Assembly (NCBI GenBank): GCA_003131945.1
Contig: PKWD01000404.1
Location: 3,039-9,664, forward strand
Source: Acidimicrobiaceae bacterium
GTDB lineage: Bacteria; Actinomycetota; Acidimicrobiia; Acidimicrobiales; UBA8190
Reading direction: 5' to 3'
DNA: 6,626 nucleotides
The stretch's first letter is position 1. Each line of letters begins with the position of its first letter. The notes beneath the pieces were generated by a model, which was not told the origin of the DNA, made no database searches, and worked only from the letters and a program-made list of their open reading frames with translations. The translations under genes were made by a program, and so were the position numbers. Below, one piece after another: positions 1 to 5,613 of this stretch.

Positions 1-2
1 TT

Positions 3-407
3 CACATGCGTGCGAATTTCGCCAGCAATTCGAGTGTCGGGTCCATCGGAGCCGACGCCCTGGCCCGGCTGGGCGACACCGAGGAGATCGTCGAGGTGCA
101 CGCCGTCCGGCTCGACGACCTCCTGGCCGATGTCGCTCACATCGATGTCCTCAAGGTCGACGTGGAGGGGGCCGAGGTCCAGGTCTTCACCGGGCTGGCC
201 CGCACCCTGACCGCCAATCCGCAGATCACCATCATGTTCGAATGGTCGCCGGCACAGATCGAGGACGTCGGTGACGACCCCGGCGCACTCGTCGACCTCC
301 TCACGACGCACGGTTTCACGTTCCGGCTGCTCGAGCGCGACCTTTGCGCCATCGACCGCGCCGCCATCGTCGACCTCCCCTACGGCAACATCGTGGCCAA
401 ACGCTGA
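3..407 (+). CDS. FkbM-family methyltransferase, C-terminal part (5' end outside window)
   Basis: This is the C-terminal end of a SAM-dependent methyltransferase of the FkbM type, a family that usually O-methylates sugars or natural products. The frame is open to the left edge, so the true start lies upstream; the ATG at 6 is only an internal methionine. The visible signature is a V-x-LDDLL segment followed by LKVDVEGAE at 150-176, the family's hallmark in which an aspartate and the EG-x-E motif sit on the strand after the SAM fold. An FEWSP segment and a C-terminal YGNIVAKR strand end the domain as expected. The stop at 405-407 is only 7 bases before the next gene's start, so the two are almost certainly co-transcribed and translationally coupled. 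With two glycosyltransferases next door, methylation of a polysaccharide sugar is the likeliest role; the substrate cannot be read from the sequence. Confidence 0.88.
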   Translation, partial: HMRANFASNSSVGSIGADALARLGDTEEIVEVHAVRLDDLLADVAHIDVLKVDVEGAEVQVFTGLARTLTANPQITIMFEWSPAQIEDVGDDPGALVDLLTTHGFTFRLLERDLCAIDRAAIVDLPYGNIVAKR

Positions 408-414
408 GGTGGCG

Positions 415-1677
415 GTGTCCTCATCGGTCATCGTCGTCTCTCATCGTCCCGGCTCGTGGTTGGCTGACTGTCTGGCTTCGGCGCTGCCCCAGGCATCCGA
501 GGTCGTCGTCGTCGACAACGGATCACCGGCAGAGGAAGCCTCTGTCATTGCCCGGCGGTCGGGCGCCACCGTCGTCCGCTCTTCTCGCAATCTCGGGTTC
601 GCCGGTGGCGTCAACCTCGGGCTCCGTCACGCACACGGCGAGCTGGTGGCCTTGTTGAACGACGACGCCGTGGCCGGACCGCTATGGCTCGCCGCCGCCG
701 CCGCCGTCCTGGCCGACCCGACGGTGGCGGCGGTGACGCCGAAAGTCCTCCTGGACGGAGTGTTCGCCGAGGTCGTGCTGGAGGACGACGCCTGGTTCGC
801 CCCCGGCGACCACCGACCGCTCGGTCGCCTGCTTCGGTCCGTGACCATCGGCGGCGATGAAGTCCTGGAAAGAGTCGTGGGCGCCGGCGTCTACGACTGT
901 GAACGGGCCGTCGTCGACGGCCGGACGAGCGTGTGGCGTTGGACATCGGGACCGGAGCCTTTCTATATACCGCTCGATGACCCGAACCTCGCCGATACCG
1001 TCCAGGTCAACGGAGAGGCGGTCGGCGTCCGGACCCAGTGCACGCTGCTCAACCACGCCGGCAACTTCCTCGAACGTCACGGCATCGCCGGTGACTACGG
1101 GTTCGCCGCGCCTGACGACGGCCGATTCGACGAGCCCGCTGAGCGCTTCGGCTTCAGCGGCACGGCACCGGTGTTCCGTTCCGAGACCCTGGCCAAGCTG
1201 GGCGATCTGGCCGGGCCCTTCTTCGCCTACAACGAGGACACGGACTGGTGCCTGCGGGCCCGGCTGGCCGGACTACGCGTCGTCTATGACCCGCAGGCCA
1301 CGGTGCGCCACCGTCTCTCGGCCACGAGCGGAGGAGCGGCGTCCTCCTTCGTCCGCTTCCTGGCCCAGCGCAACGCCCTTCTGTGCCTGGCCCGCAATGC
1401 TCCGGCCGACGTCGCCCGCAGCTTCCTGTGGCGCAGAATGCGCGATGGCCCTGGCCTCGGTGTGCGGCGCGCCGTTATCCGGAAACTGCCGTGGGCGGTG
1501 GCGTCGAGGGTGCGGATGAAGAGGCTATGGGTCATGGACCCCCACGACGTCTGGAACCGATGGGCCGGCGCCGACACCACATGGGACACCCGGCCCGCAC
1601 GCACTCGTCCGCCGGCGTCAGGATCCGACCGCCCCGACCACGAGCTCGACGAAACGGGTCCGCGCCCGGGCCAGTGA
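415..1677 (+). CDS. Glycosyltransferase family 2 (GT-A fold)
   Basis: A 420-residue inverting sugar transferase that probably adds a residue to a surface glycan from a nucleotide-sugar donor at the cytoplasmic face. Visible GT2 landmarks, numbered from the GTG at 415: VVVVDNGS with D34 for the nucleotide, NLGFAGGVN from 59, the metal-binding NDD at 82-84, and FSG then YNEDTDW around 246-278, where the ED pair fits the catalytic base region. Between about 110 and 245 lies a long insert rich in beta-strand-like sequence, ending in an asparagine- and glycine-rich stretch before the acceptor motif. The tail is basic and proline-rich. I chose GTG 415 because GAGG at 406-409 sits 5 bases upstream; GTG 409 is the alternative. 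The gene follows the methyltransferase gene directly and its last 60 bases overlap the convergent GT4 gene. Confidence 0.88.
   Translation: MSSSVIVVSHRPGSWLADCLASALPQASEVVVVDNGSPAEEASVIARRSGATVVRSSRNLGFAGGVNLGLRHAHGELVALLNDDAVAGPLWLAAAAAVLADPTVAAVTPKVLLDGVFAEVVLEDDAWFAPGDHRPLGRLLRSVTIGGDEVLERVVGAGVYDCERAVVDGRTSVWRWTSGPEPFYIPLDDPNLADTVQVNGEAVGVRTQCTLLNHAGNFLERHGIAGDYGFAAPDDGRFDEPAERFGFSGTAPVFRSETLAKLGDLAGPFFAYNEDTDWCLRARLAGLRVVYDPQATVRHRLSATSGGAASSFVRFLAQRNALLCLARNAPADVARSFLWRRMRDGPGLGVRRAVIRKLPWAVASRVRMKRLWVMDPHDVWNRWAGADTTWDTRPARTRPPASGSDRPDHELDETGPRPGQ
1618..1677. other. Tail-to-tail overlap of the two glycosyltransferase genes
   Basis: The last 19 sense codons and stop of the GT2 gene lie antisense to the end of the GT4 gene. 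The GT4 end (TRFVELVVGAVGS) looks like a normal family ending. The GT2 tail in the overlap is proline-, aspartate- and glycine-rich and looks like a recent read-through extension. There is no room for a terminator between the genes, so convergent transcripts must overlap. Confidence 0.75.
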
Positions 1678-2691
1678 GAACATCTCGACCCGGCCGGCAG
1701 CCGCCCGCGAGAACAGACGCCTCAATTGTTCGTCGTCCATGACGCGGTGCACGGCCGCCGCGAATTCCAGCGGGTCCTTCGACGCCAGCAGGAGTCCTGC
1801 CTCCCCCACCGTTTCGGGAACGGCCGCCGCCGCATAGGCGACCACGGGGAGATCGTGGGCCATGGCCTCCACGATGGGAACGCAGAAGCCCTCATGATCG
1901 GAGGCGCAGACGAAGACGTCGGCGGCGCGGTAGTAGGCCTCGAGCTCCTCGGGTCGGACCGAGCCCACCACCGACACGGCATCGGTGAGGCCCAGGTCGG
2001 CGACAAAAGCATCGAGAGCGGGTCCGTAGCGACGGCCGAGCGCCGACCCAACGAGATGGAGCCGCGCTTGCGGATGATAAAGACGCCGGTAGACGGCCAG
2101 CATCTTCACGAGGTCGTGGGGAGCCTTGTGGGGTGAGACCTTGCCCACGAACAGAAAGTCCGGGCCCCCGTCGGCTTTGGCGCCACGGAGGCGGCGGAGC
2201 CGGGCCGGATCGGCGTCGGTACGTACCGTCATGTCGATCAGCAACGAGGCCACGGCGGTGGACTTGAAGCCGGCGTCGATGAGCTCGCCCTCATTGAAGG
2301 CCGAGTCGGCGATGCCCAGGTGGCACTGGGAGGCGATGCGTCCCAACTGCTCCCGTCCGAGGCCCACCTCGTAGCCCACTCCCGGCTCCCACGACTGCAA
2401 GAGATCGGCGGGGGTGATGTTGTGGTAATTCACCAGCTTCGGTTCGGGTCGGGCCGCAAAAGCATCGAACACCGGGCTGCCGATCGACGACTGGTACAAC
2501 AACCAGCGGTCCTTCGATGCCCGGCCGAGCGCTCCGATAGGCCGGGCGACCTTCAAGAGGTCGGGCGAGCAGTCGCCGTAGTAGATCTCCGACATGAGCC
2601 CAGCGCCACGCAGGGCATCGGCGATAGCGAGCGTGTGCACCCCAATGGCATCTCGGCTGGCCAGCGAGGGGATCACCTGGTCGACGCGCAC
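1618..2691 (-). CDS. Glycosyltransferase family 4 (GT-B fold)
   Basis: A 357-residue retaining glycosyltransferase of the GT4 group, full length for the family and without membrane segments. Landmarks: an N-terminal donor-independent half starting MRVDQVIPSLASRDAIG, with LVNYHNITP at 87-94; the linker FVGKVSPHKAP at 181-191, a variant of the usual GR-x-x-x-K-G region; and the C-terminal E-x7-E motif, E267 to E275, in HEGFCVPIVEAMA, which contacts the nucleotide-sugar ribose. The start is a GTG at 2689-2691; an in-frame TAG at 2728-2730 limits any upstream extension, and no strong ribosome binding site is visible. It faces the GT2 gene and overlaps its end. The shared neighbourhood suggests the same polysaccharide or glycan pathway, though the genes are transcribed from opposite strands. 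Confidence 0.9.
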   Translation of the reverse strand: MRVDQVIPSLASRDAIGVHTLAIADALRGAGLMSEIYYGDCSPDLLKVARPIGALGRASKDRWLLYQSSIGSPVFDAFAARPEPKLVNYHNITPADLLQSWEPGVGYEVGLGREQLGRIASQCHLGIADSAFNEGELIDAGFKSTAVASLLIDMTVRTDADPARLRRLRGAKADGGPDFLFVGKVSPHKAPHDLVKMLAVYRRLYHPQARLHLVGSALGRRYGPALDAFVADLGLTDAVSVVGSVRPEELEAYYRAADVFVCASDHEGFCVPIVEAMAHDLPVVAYAAAAVPETVGEAGLLLASKDPLEFAAAVHRVMDDEQLRRLFSRAAAGRVEMFSLARARTRFVELVVGAVGS

Positions 2692-2757
2692 GGGCGGCAG
2701 TGTAGTGGCGCGTCCGATCCTGTCGAGCTATCGAGGCCTCCTCGCTGGTCTCACCGA

Positions 2758-2763
2758 TAGGCT
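2758..2763 (+). promoter_or_regulatory. Possible -10 element for tRNA-Leu
   Basis: TAGGCT fits the loose TANNNT pattern of actinobacterial -10 boxes and lies 12 bases before the mature tRNA 5' end, a reasonable distance. I see no convincing -35 hexamer, so this is a weak call. Confidence 0.25.
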
Positions 2764-2775
2764 TCGGGGAGTCAC

Positions 2776-2857
2776 GCGGGCGTGGCGGAATTGGCAGACG
2801 CGCCGGGTTTAGGTCCCGGTCCCCTTGGGGATGGAGGTTCGAATCCTCTCGCCCGCA
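2776..2857 (+). tRNA. tRNA-Leu (anticodon TAG)
   Basis: A complete class II tRNA of 82 bases. The acceptor stem GCGGGCG (2776-2782) pairs with CGCCCGC (2850-2856), with discriminator A at 2857 as expected for leucine. The D stem is GCG/CGC (2785-2787, 2799-2801). The anticodon stem CCGGG (2803-2807) pairs with CCCGG (2815-2819) around loop TTTAGGT, giving anticodon TAG at 2810-2812, which reads CUA. The variable region 2820-2832 forms a short CCC/GGG arm. The T stem 2833-2837/2845-2849 encloses TTCGAAT. CCA is not encoded. It sits at the junction between the polysaccharide genes and a gene-poor accessory region. Confidence 0.97.
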
Positions 2858-2860
2858 CGG

Positions 2861-2879
2861 CGTTGTCGACCTCACAACG
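2861..2879 (+). terminator. Weak hairpin just after tRNA-Leu
   Basis: CGTTGT at 2861-2866 and ACAACG at 2874-2879 form a perfect 6-bp stem with a 7-base loop, starting 3 bases after the tRNA. No T run follows. It could aid 3' processing or termination of the tRNA transcript, but the evidence is only position plus symmetry. Confidence 0.3.
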
Positions 2880-3253
2880 ATCTGCCCGACGGACAATTCG
2901 ATTCGTCGTCCGATCGTTCGGGCCCATCGACTGCGCCGCGCCTAACCCCTGTGGTCCCGAACGACGAGCGACTGCTGAATCAAAATCCGATCGCGCAATC
3001 AGGCACATTGCGCGCTGTCCTCACAACAACCATTGTAGTCAAGCCGGCGCTTGGCAGCCGCCGAGTCACCGCAGCGAGCGGAGCAGGACCCGCGGTTCAT
3101 CGTAATGATCAAATCGCGCTGTCTCGACGGGGTGTTTGCGGCCTTGGCCTCGATGCAGCTTCCGGGTGCTGTGTTGCCGTCGCCGGAGACGGCCATGCGT
3201 TTGTCGGGCGCTGTTCAACCGCCAGGGAGGCGTCCATTTGCCGGAAGCAGATT
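2880..3253. other. Gene-free stretch between tRNA-Leu and the toxin gene
   Basis: I see no convincing gene on either strand. Open frames here show none of the strong third-position G/C bias of real genes in this window, and no recognisable domain. The stretch holds one perfect 8-bp inverted repeat (listed separately) and a weaker 6-bp one at 3176-3193. I looked for a second copy of the tRNA 3' end and for integrase-like reading frames and found neither. Confidence 0.6.
2992..3014 (-). terminator. 8-bp perfect inverted repeat, possible terminator of the toxin-antitoxin transcript
   Basis: CGCGCAAT (2992-2999) and ATTGCGCG (3007-3014) are perfect inverted arms around a 7-base spacer. Read on the - strand, the hairpin is followed after a few bases by a TTTT tract (complement of the AAAA just left of 2985), giving a loose Rho-independent terminator for transcription from the toxin side. 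It lies about 240 bases past the toxin stop, which is far. A protein-binding site or recombination core is possible too. Confidence 0.35.
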
Positions 3254-3583
3254 TCAACTGGCGCAATCCACTGCGACCTCGAGGGCAGCGCACACTTCGC
3301 GCATCCGTGCCTCGCTGAGCCGCCCGAGGCGTTCGACGATTACGGCGACCGAGACGCCCTCAACGGAGTCGAGATTGATCGCGCATCGTCGTGGGATTGG
3401 ATCGTCCTCTGGTTGCAATACGACCTCGCTGAGCAGATCGCGGATCGTCGTCGTGCACGGAGCAATGAGGGCTCGGCGAAGCCTTGGAATGGCAGCATCA
3501 CGCGACAGGACGACAACTGGTCGACGACCGATGTCTGGAAGCTCGCACCACCACACTTCCCCTCGGGATGGAAGGGCCGTCAC
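3254..3583 (-). CDS. MazF/PemK-family endoribonuclease toxin
   Basis: A 109-residue toxin of the MazF/PemK (CcdB-like fold) family; characterised members cut single-stranded RNA at short motifs and stop growth when released from their antitoxin. Landmarks: [11 protein letters not shown] at 7-17, then [11 protein letters not shown] at 19-29, where R20/R21 match the catalytic arginine region, and APCTTT at 41-46, matching the conserved threonine region of the active site. The C-terminal [16 protein letters not shown] helix is typical. Length is normal for the family and no catalytic residue looks lost. The GTG start at 3581-3583 overlaps the antitoxin stop in GTGA, so translation is probably coupled. 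Which RNA motif is cut cannot be told from the sequence. Confidence 0.9.
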   Translation of the reverse strand: MTALPSRGEVWWCELPDIGRRPVVVLSRDAAIPRLRRALIAPCTTTIRDLLSEVVLQPEDDPIPRRCAINLDSVEGVSVAVIVERLGRLSEARMREVCAALEVAVDCAS

Positions 3584-3816
3584 GACGCAGCGGCAGAGTC
3601 ACGAAATGAAGCCAGATCACCCCATTCGTCGGGTTCGTCGAGTGGATGCTGTTCGTAGACGCTGTAGGTGGCGTCGATCTCAGTGGCCCGGTGCCGAGCC
3701 ACGAGTGCCTGGAGCGCTTCGTCCAGAAGTGCGGCGTCCGTGAGTTCCGAACGAAGCCGCCTCGCAATCCCCAGGAGGTCCCCGTCCACGGTCGTACTCA
3801 CTCTTACCCTAGGCAT
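3580..3816 (-). CDS. Antitoxin of the MazF-like pair (ribbon-helix-helix/MazE-like)
   Basis: A 78-residue antitoxin. The N-terminus [15 protein letters not shown] has the strand-then-helix look of a ribbon-helix-helix DNA-binding domain, which in such pairs dimerises and represses the operon. The C-terminal acidic part, with [15 protein letters not shown] at about 57-71, is the kind of tail that wraps the toxin and blocks its active site. I chose the ATG at 3814-3816; a longer open frame to 4005 runs through the promoter and lacks coding character. No Shine-Dalgarno precedes this ATG, while a CATAAT -10 box ends 6 bases upstream, so the mRNA is probably leaderless. Downstream it overlaps the toxin gene by 4 bases. 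Confidence 0.88.
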   Translation of the reverse strand: MPRVRVSTTVDGDLLGIARRLRSELTDAALLDEALQALVARHRATEIDATYSVYEQHPLDEPDEWGDLASFRDSAAAS

Positions 3817-3822
3817 GCTACT

Positions 3823-3843
3823 ATTATGCCATAACAATGCCAT
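3823..3843 (-). promoter_or_regulatory. Toxin-antitoxin promoter and candidate operator
   Basis: On the - strand, CATAAT (3823-3828) is a good -10 box, with the expected transcription start at or next to the antitoxin ATG. Two identical copies of ATGGCAT (+ strand ATGCCAT at 3826-3832 and 3837-3843) repeat exactly 11 bases apart, one helical turn, and the first copy overlaps the -10 box. TTATG-C-CATAA (3824-3834) is also an imperfect palindrome within it. This is what autorepression by a ribbon-helix-helix antitoxin would use. The -35 region is weak. Confidence 0.5.
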
Positions 3844-4142
3844 CAGCAGACTGGGCCCTGCCGGCAGTCTGCGATACCCGCACTCTCCTCCCCAAGACGA
3901 CGGCTCCGAACAGACCCACATCGCCTGGAAACAGACGTGGTGCCTTTGCCGCGCACGGATCGTGATCGGCGTTAGGGGAAATGTCATGGTTGCCGCAGTA
4001 CACACCGTCTGGTTGCCTCGTGGCTGCTGTGGGACGAGGTCGGTGGATTGCCATGGGAACGCACGCCGCGTTTCCAGAGGCCCACAAGCGTCTCCAGGGT
4101 TGGATTATGCGCCGTGGCAGCTGACGGCGCCAAGACGTGGGT
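3844..4142. other. Gene-free stretch upstream of the toxin-antitoxin pair
   Basis: I see no gene here. Reading frames cross it on both strands, but none has a recognisable domain or consistent third-position G/C bias. The - strand frame that runs from the propeller remnant into this stretch loses all similarity after its frameshift near 4185. Confidence 0.55.
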
Positions 4143-4378
4143 TCAGTTTGAAAGGCGAACCAGCGACGGTTTGGCAACATTGCCGTGGCCCACGTCGCGC
4201 CGGTGGCGGCGTCGGAGGCGACGGAGAACAGACCCGCCCGATCAGTCGGGAGGGTTACGGGTGTGTTCTCGCCGGAGGTGGGATCGACCCCGGAACGCTG
4301 CGGGTTTGGGTTGTCGGTTGTGACCCAAAGGGAGCGGCCGTCGGAGGCCAAGGTCTCCCAGGGCCCTGCCCTCGTCAA
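4143..4378 (-). pseudogene. Remnant of a beta-propeller (NHL/Vgb-like) protein
   Basis: A broken gene end encoding about two propeller blades. From 4378 leftward the frame reads GPWETLASDGRSLWVTT, then GVDPTSGENTPVTLP, then LFSVASDAATGATWAT. These are two copies of the 'ASDG-x-LWVT ... DP-x-TG ... V-x-LP' blade pattern seen in Vgb/NHL-like repeats, which often form extracellular sensor or binding domains. After ATWAT (near 4184-4186) the frame loses sense, but one base over it continues GNVAKPSLVRLSN and stops at 4143-4145, so a single-base deletion explains the break. The N-terminal side is missing: an in-frame TGA (4379-4381) precedes the first codon, and there is no start with a ribosome binding site. 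It is likely the tail of a once larger protein; its original function is unknown. Confidence 0.55.
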
Positions 4379-4394
4379 TCACCTCGAGATTCGG

Positions 4395-4400
4395 TATCTT
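4395..4400 (+). promoter_or_regulatory. Possible -10 element for the split-barrel gene
   Basis: TATCTT fits the actinobacterial TANNNT -10 pattern and would place the transcript start roughly 20 bases before the TTG start, leaving room for the Shine-Dalgarno. No clear -35 hexamer is seen at the right spacing. Confidence 0.3.
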
Positions 4401-4412
4401 CATCCTTCTGTG

Positions 4413-4418
4413 AGGAGG
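4413..4418 (+). promoter_or_regulatory. Strong ribosome binding site that fixes the TTG start at 4427
   Basis: AGGAGG, part of GAGGAGGGG, lies 8 bases before the TTG at 4427-4429. This near-consensus Shine-Dalgarno is why a rare TTG start is preferred over any other codon. Confidence 0.8.
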
Positions 4419-4426
4419 GGTGAAGA

Positions 4427-4867
4427 TTGGCCGACTTCGATATCGACGCCTTCCTGAACGAACCTCTGACCGCCCGAGTGGCAACACACGGTCCCACCGT
4501 TCGACCTACCTGGTATTTATGGGAGGACCAGACTTTCTGGATCTTGTCAGGCCCATGGAGCAAGCTGCCCGGCCGAGTAGTGACAGACCCCGTCCTGGCC
4601 GTAACCGTAGATACCTGTGACATCTCTACGGGGTTGGTAAGGCAAGTGATCGTCCGGGGGCGCGCCGACATCCTGCCCTTCGACGTGCCACGAGGACACC
4701 GCATGCTCGGGCGCTACCTTGGTGCCGACGAAGCCCAATGGGACGCCCGCTTCCGTCACTACCTCCACGATGATCCGACCGCAAGCGGCACGGTGTGGAT
4801 CCGGTTGCATCCCGCCACACTCGAAGCGATAGATCTGAGCTACCAGGTCTCACGCAGCGCTTCATGA
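4427..4867 (+). CDS. Pyridoxamine 5'-phosphate oxidase-like FMN split-barrel protein
   Basis: A 146-residue cytoplasmic protein of the flavin split-barrel superfamily. Members bind FMN or F420 and include PNPOx-like oxidases and F420-dependent reductases; many actinobacterial members are uncharacterised. Visible family features are an N-terminal helix (IDAFLNEPLTARVAT), a first barrel strand with RPTWYLWEDQTFWIL at about 26-40, then SGPWSKLPGRVVTDP at 41-55, the VTVDTCD strand near 59-65, RQVIVRGRADILPFD around 72-86, and a C-terminal RYLG...W...R helix followed by the last strand VWIRLHPATLEAIDLS. Length is normal. The TTG start is supported by its Shine-Dalgarno. The gene stands alone on the + strand. 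The cofactor (FMN or F420) and substrate cannot be decided from motifs, so 'oxidase' should not be taken literally. Confidence 0.85.
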   Translation: MADFDIDAFLNEPLTARVATHGPTVRPTWYLWEDQTFWILSGPWSKLPGRVVTDPVLAVTVDTCDISTGLVRQVIVRGRADILPFDVPRGHRMLGRYLGADEAQWDARFRHYLHDDPTASGTVWIRLHPATLEAIDLSYQVSRSAS

Positions 4868-5136
4868 TCGGGTTTCTGCGATTCGCCGAACATTTCGCCG
4901 ATCCCTCCGAGGCCTGCGGGACGGCAATGCGTTTGGCGGGCCGAACTAGCCGTTGCCCCCTTGGACGAACACCGCGCAGCGTCCTGGGTCAACGGCATAT
5001 TGACATCCTCGGTGGCACTGTGCTCAATGGTACTTCCCCGGATCCATCCTCGCCGGTTCCGCCGGCTCCCATTCGATGTCAGTCACACCGGCGCCTGCGG
5101 GCGACAACGGCCGCTCACTGAAAATCCCTGGCACGC
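4868..5136. other. Convergent intergenic stretch, no gene seen
   Basis: This lies between the ends of the split-barrel gene and the STAS gene. I see no supported gene. A 5-bp hairpin GCCGG-TTCCG-CCGGC at 5052-5066 might be a weak shared terminator, but it has no T run. TTCGCCGA occurs twice at 4882 and 4894, 12 bases apart, probably by chance. Confidence 0.5.
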
Positions 5137-5535
5137 TCAAACCGACGTTCCGAGCGCAGGAACTCTTCGCGCAATACGTGTGGCAACTGGAGGCGGATCG
5201 AGAAGATCAGTGAGATCACACAGGTCGAGGAGGCGCCGCGCAAACCTCGAGCAGGATCGGAGCGTCAAGGACCGGAACTGAAGGCGGAGGTCATTGCGGG
5301 TCCGGATGAAGACGCCGATCGTCGCCGCGTCCATGAACTGGACACCGCTCAAGTCGACCACGAGGTCGCGCTCATCGAGCGCCATCGCCTGAGCCATCGT
5401 GTGCGACAGCGCCGTCTCGGTGGAGATGTCGTATTCGCCTCGTAGCCAGACGACGTTACGATTCGCGTTTGGCCCCGCGGCCTCCGCTAGATCTTCAAGC
5501 GGAGCGATCACGGACGAAGACTCGGTAAGAGTCAT
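5137..5535 (-). CDS. STAS-domain anti-sigma factor antagonist
   Basis: A 132-residue protein made of one STAS domain, like SpoIIAA/RsbV. Such proteins bind an anti-sigma kinase and thereby free a sigma factor; binding is normally switched off by phosphorylating a serine. Visible elements are VVWLRGEYDIST at 28-39, the core strand and loop DLVVDLSGVQFMDAATIGVF at 57-76, then FRSLTLRS and the final helix ARRLLDLCDLTDLL near 99-112. The loop reads D69-A-A-T72, where SpoIIAA has D-S-S-G with a phosphoserine, so the usual serine is absent; T72 is the only nearby hydroxyl. The start is the ATG at 5533-5535, with AGGAG in CCAGGAGAGT 6 bases upstream; the longer open frame to 5793 has no family similarity. 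A hairpin-rich leader lies upstream. No partner kinase or sigma factor is in view. Confidence 0.88.
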   Translation of the reverse strand: MTLTESSSVIAPLEDLAEAAGPNANRNVVWLRGEYDISTETALSHTMAQAMALDERDLVVDLSGVQFMDAATIGVFIRTRNDLRLQFRSLTLRSCSRFARRLLDLCDLTDLLDPPPVATRIARRVPALGTSV

Positions 5536-5558
5536 TGCACTCTCCTGGCGTTGGAACT

Positions 5559-5613
5559 GCGCAAAGGCGCTACCAGGGTCTGGAGCATCGCTCCCGGGCC
5601 AGCCCACGCTGGC
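5559..5613 (-). promoter_or_regulatory. Hairpin-rich leader of the STAS gene
   Basis: On the - strand, three short perfect hairpins follow each other ahead of the STAS start: GCCAGC-GTGG-GCTGGC (5613-5598), GGAGC-GAT-GCTCC (5594-5582) and GCGC-CTTT-GCGC (5570-5559). A fourth, CCAG/CTGG (5573-5576 with 5580-5583), shares bases with the second, so the two cannot form together. This could be a regulated leader, but short stems are frequent in GC-rich DNA. No T run marks a terminator. Confidence 0.3.

Noticed and set aside
271..414. Extension of the GT2 gene upstream into the methyltransferase gene
   Set aside because: The extra residues overlap a real gene in another frame and do not resemble the GT2 N-terminus; the start at 415 gives a normal family beginning.
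2291..2896. Long - strand frame across tRNA-Leu with a REDSNLHPQGDRDLN-like peptide
   Set aside because: This peptide is the familiar false protein from reading a tRNA-Leu antisense; the rest of the frame is a shadow of the GT4 gene.
2782..3105. + strand frame starting MAELADAPGLGPG
   Set aside because: It is the sense translation of the tRNA, another known spurious protein, followed by sequence with no coding character.
3176..3193. 6-bp inverted repeat GCCGTC/GACGGC
   Set aside because: It has no T run on either strand and this stem length is common in GC-rich DNA.
2825..3743. Two long + strand frames through the toxin-antitoxin region
   Set aside because: They lie antisense to the clearly recognisable toxin and antitoxin and have no domain of their own.
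3580..4005. Longer version of the antitoxin starting at 4005
   Set aside because: The extra 63 residues have no similarity to the family and would run through the promoter and its repeats; the ATG at 3816 gives the normal length.
3668..4423. 251-codon + strand frame
   Set aside because: It is antisense to the antitoxin and the propeller remnant, with no recognisable family and no ribosome binding site.
5000..5028. TTGACA with CTCAAT 17 bases later, a promoter-like pair on the + strand
   Set aside because: The -10 part is poor and no + strand gene follows; a chance match is likelier.
4864..5121. Frame starting at an ATGA overlap with the split-barrel stop
   Set aside because: The overlap looks like coupling, but the protein is proline- and arginine-rich without domain or codon bias, and no Shine-Dalgarno precedes it.
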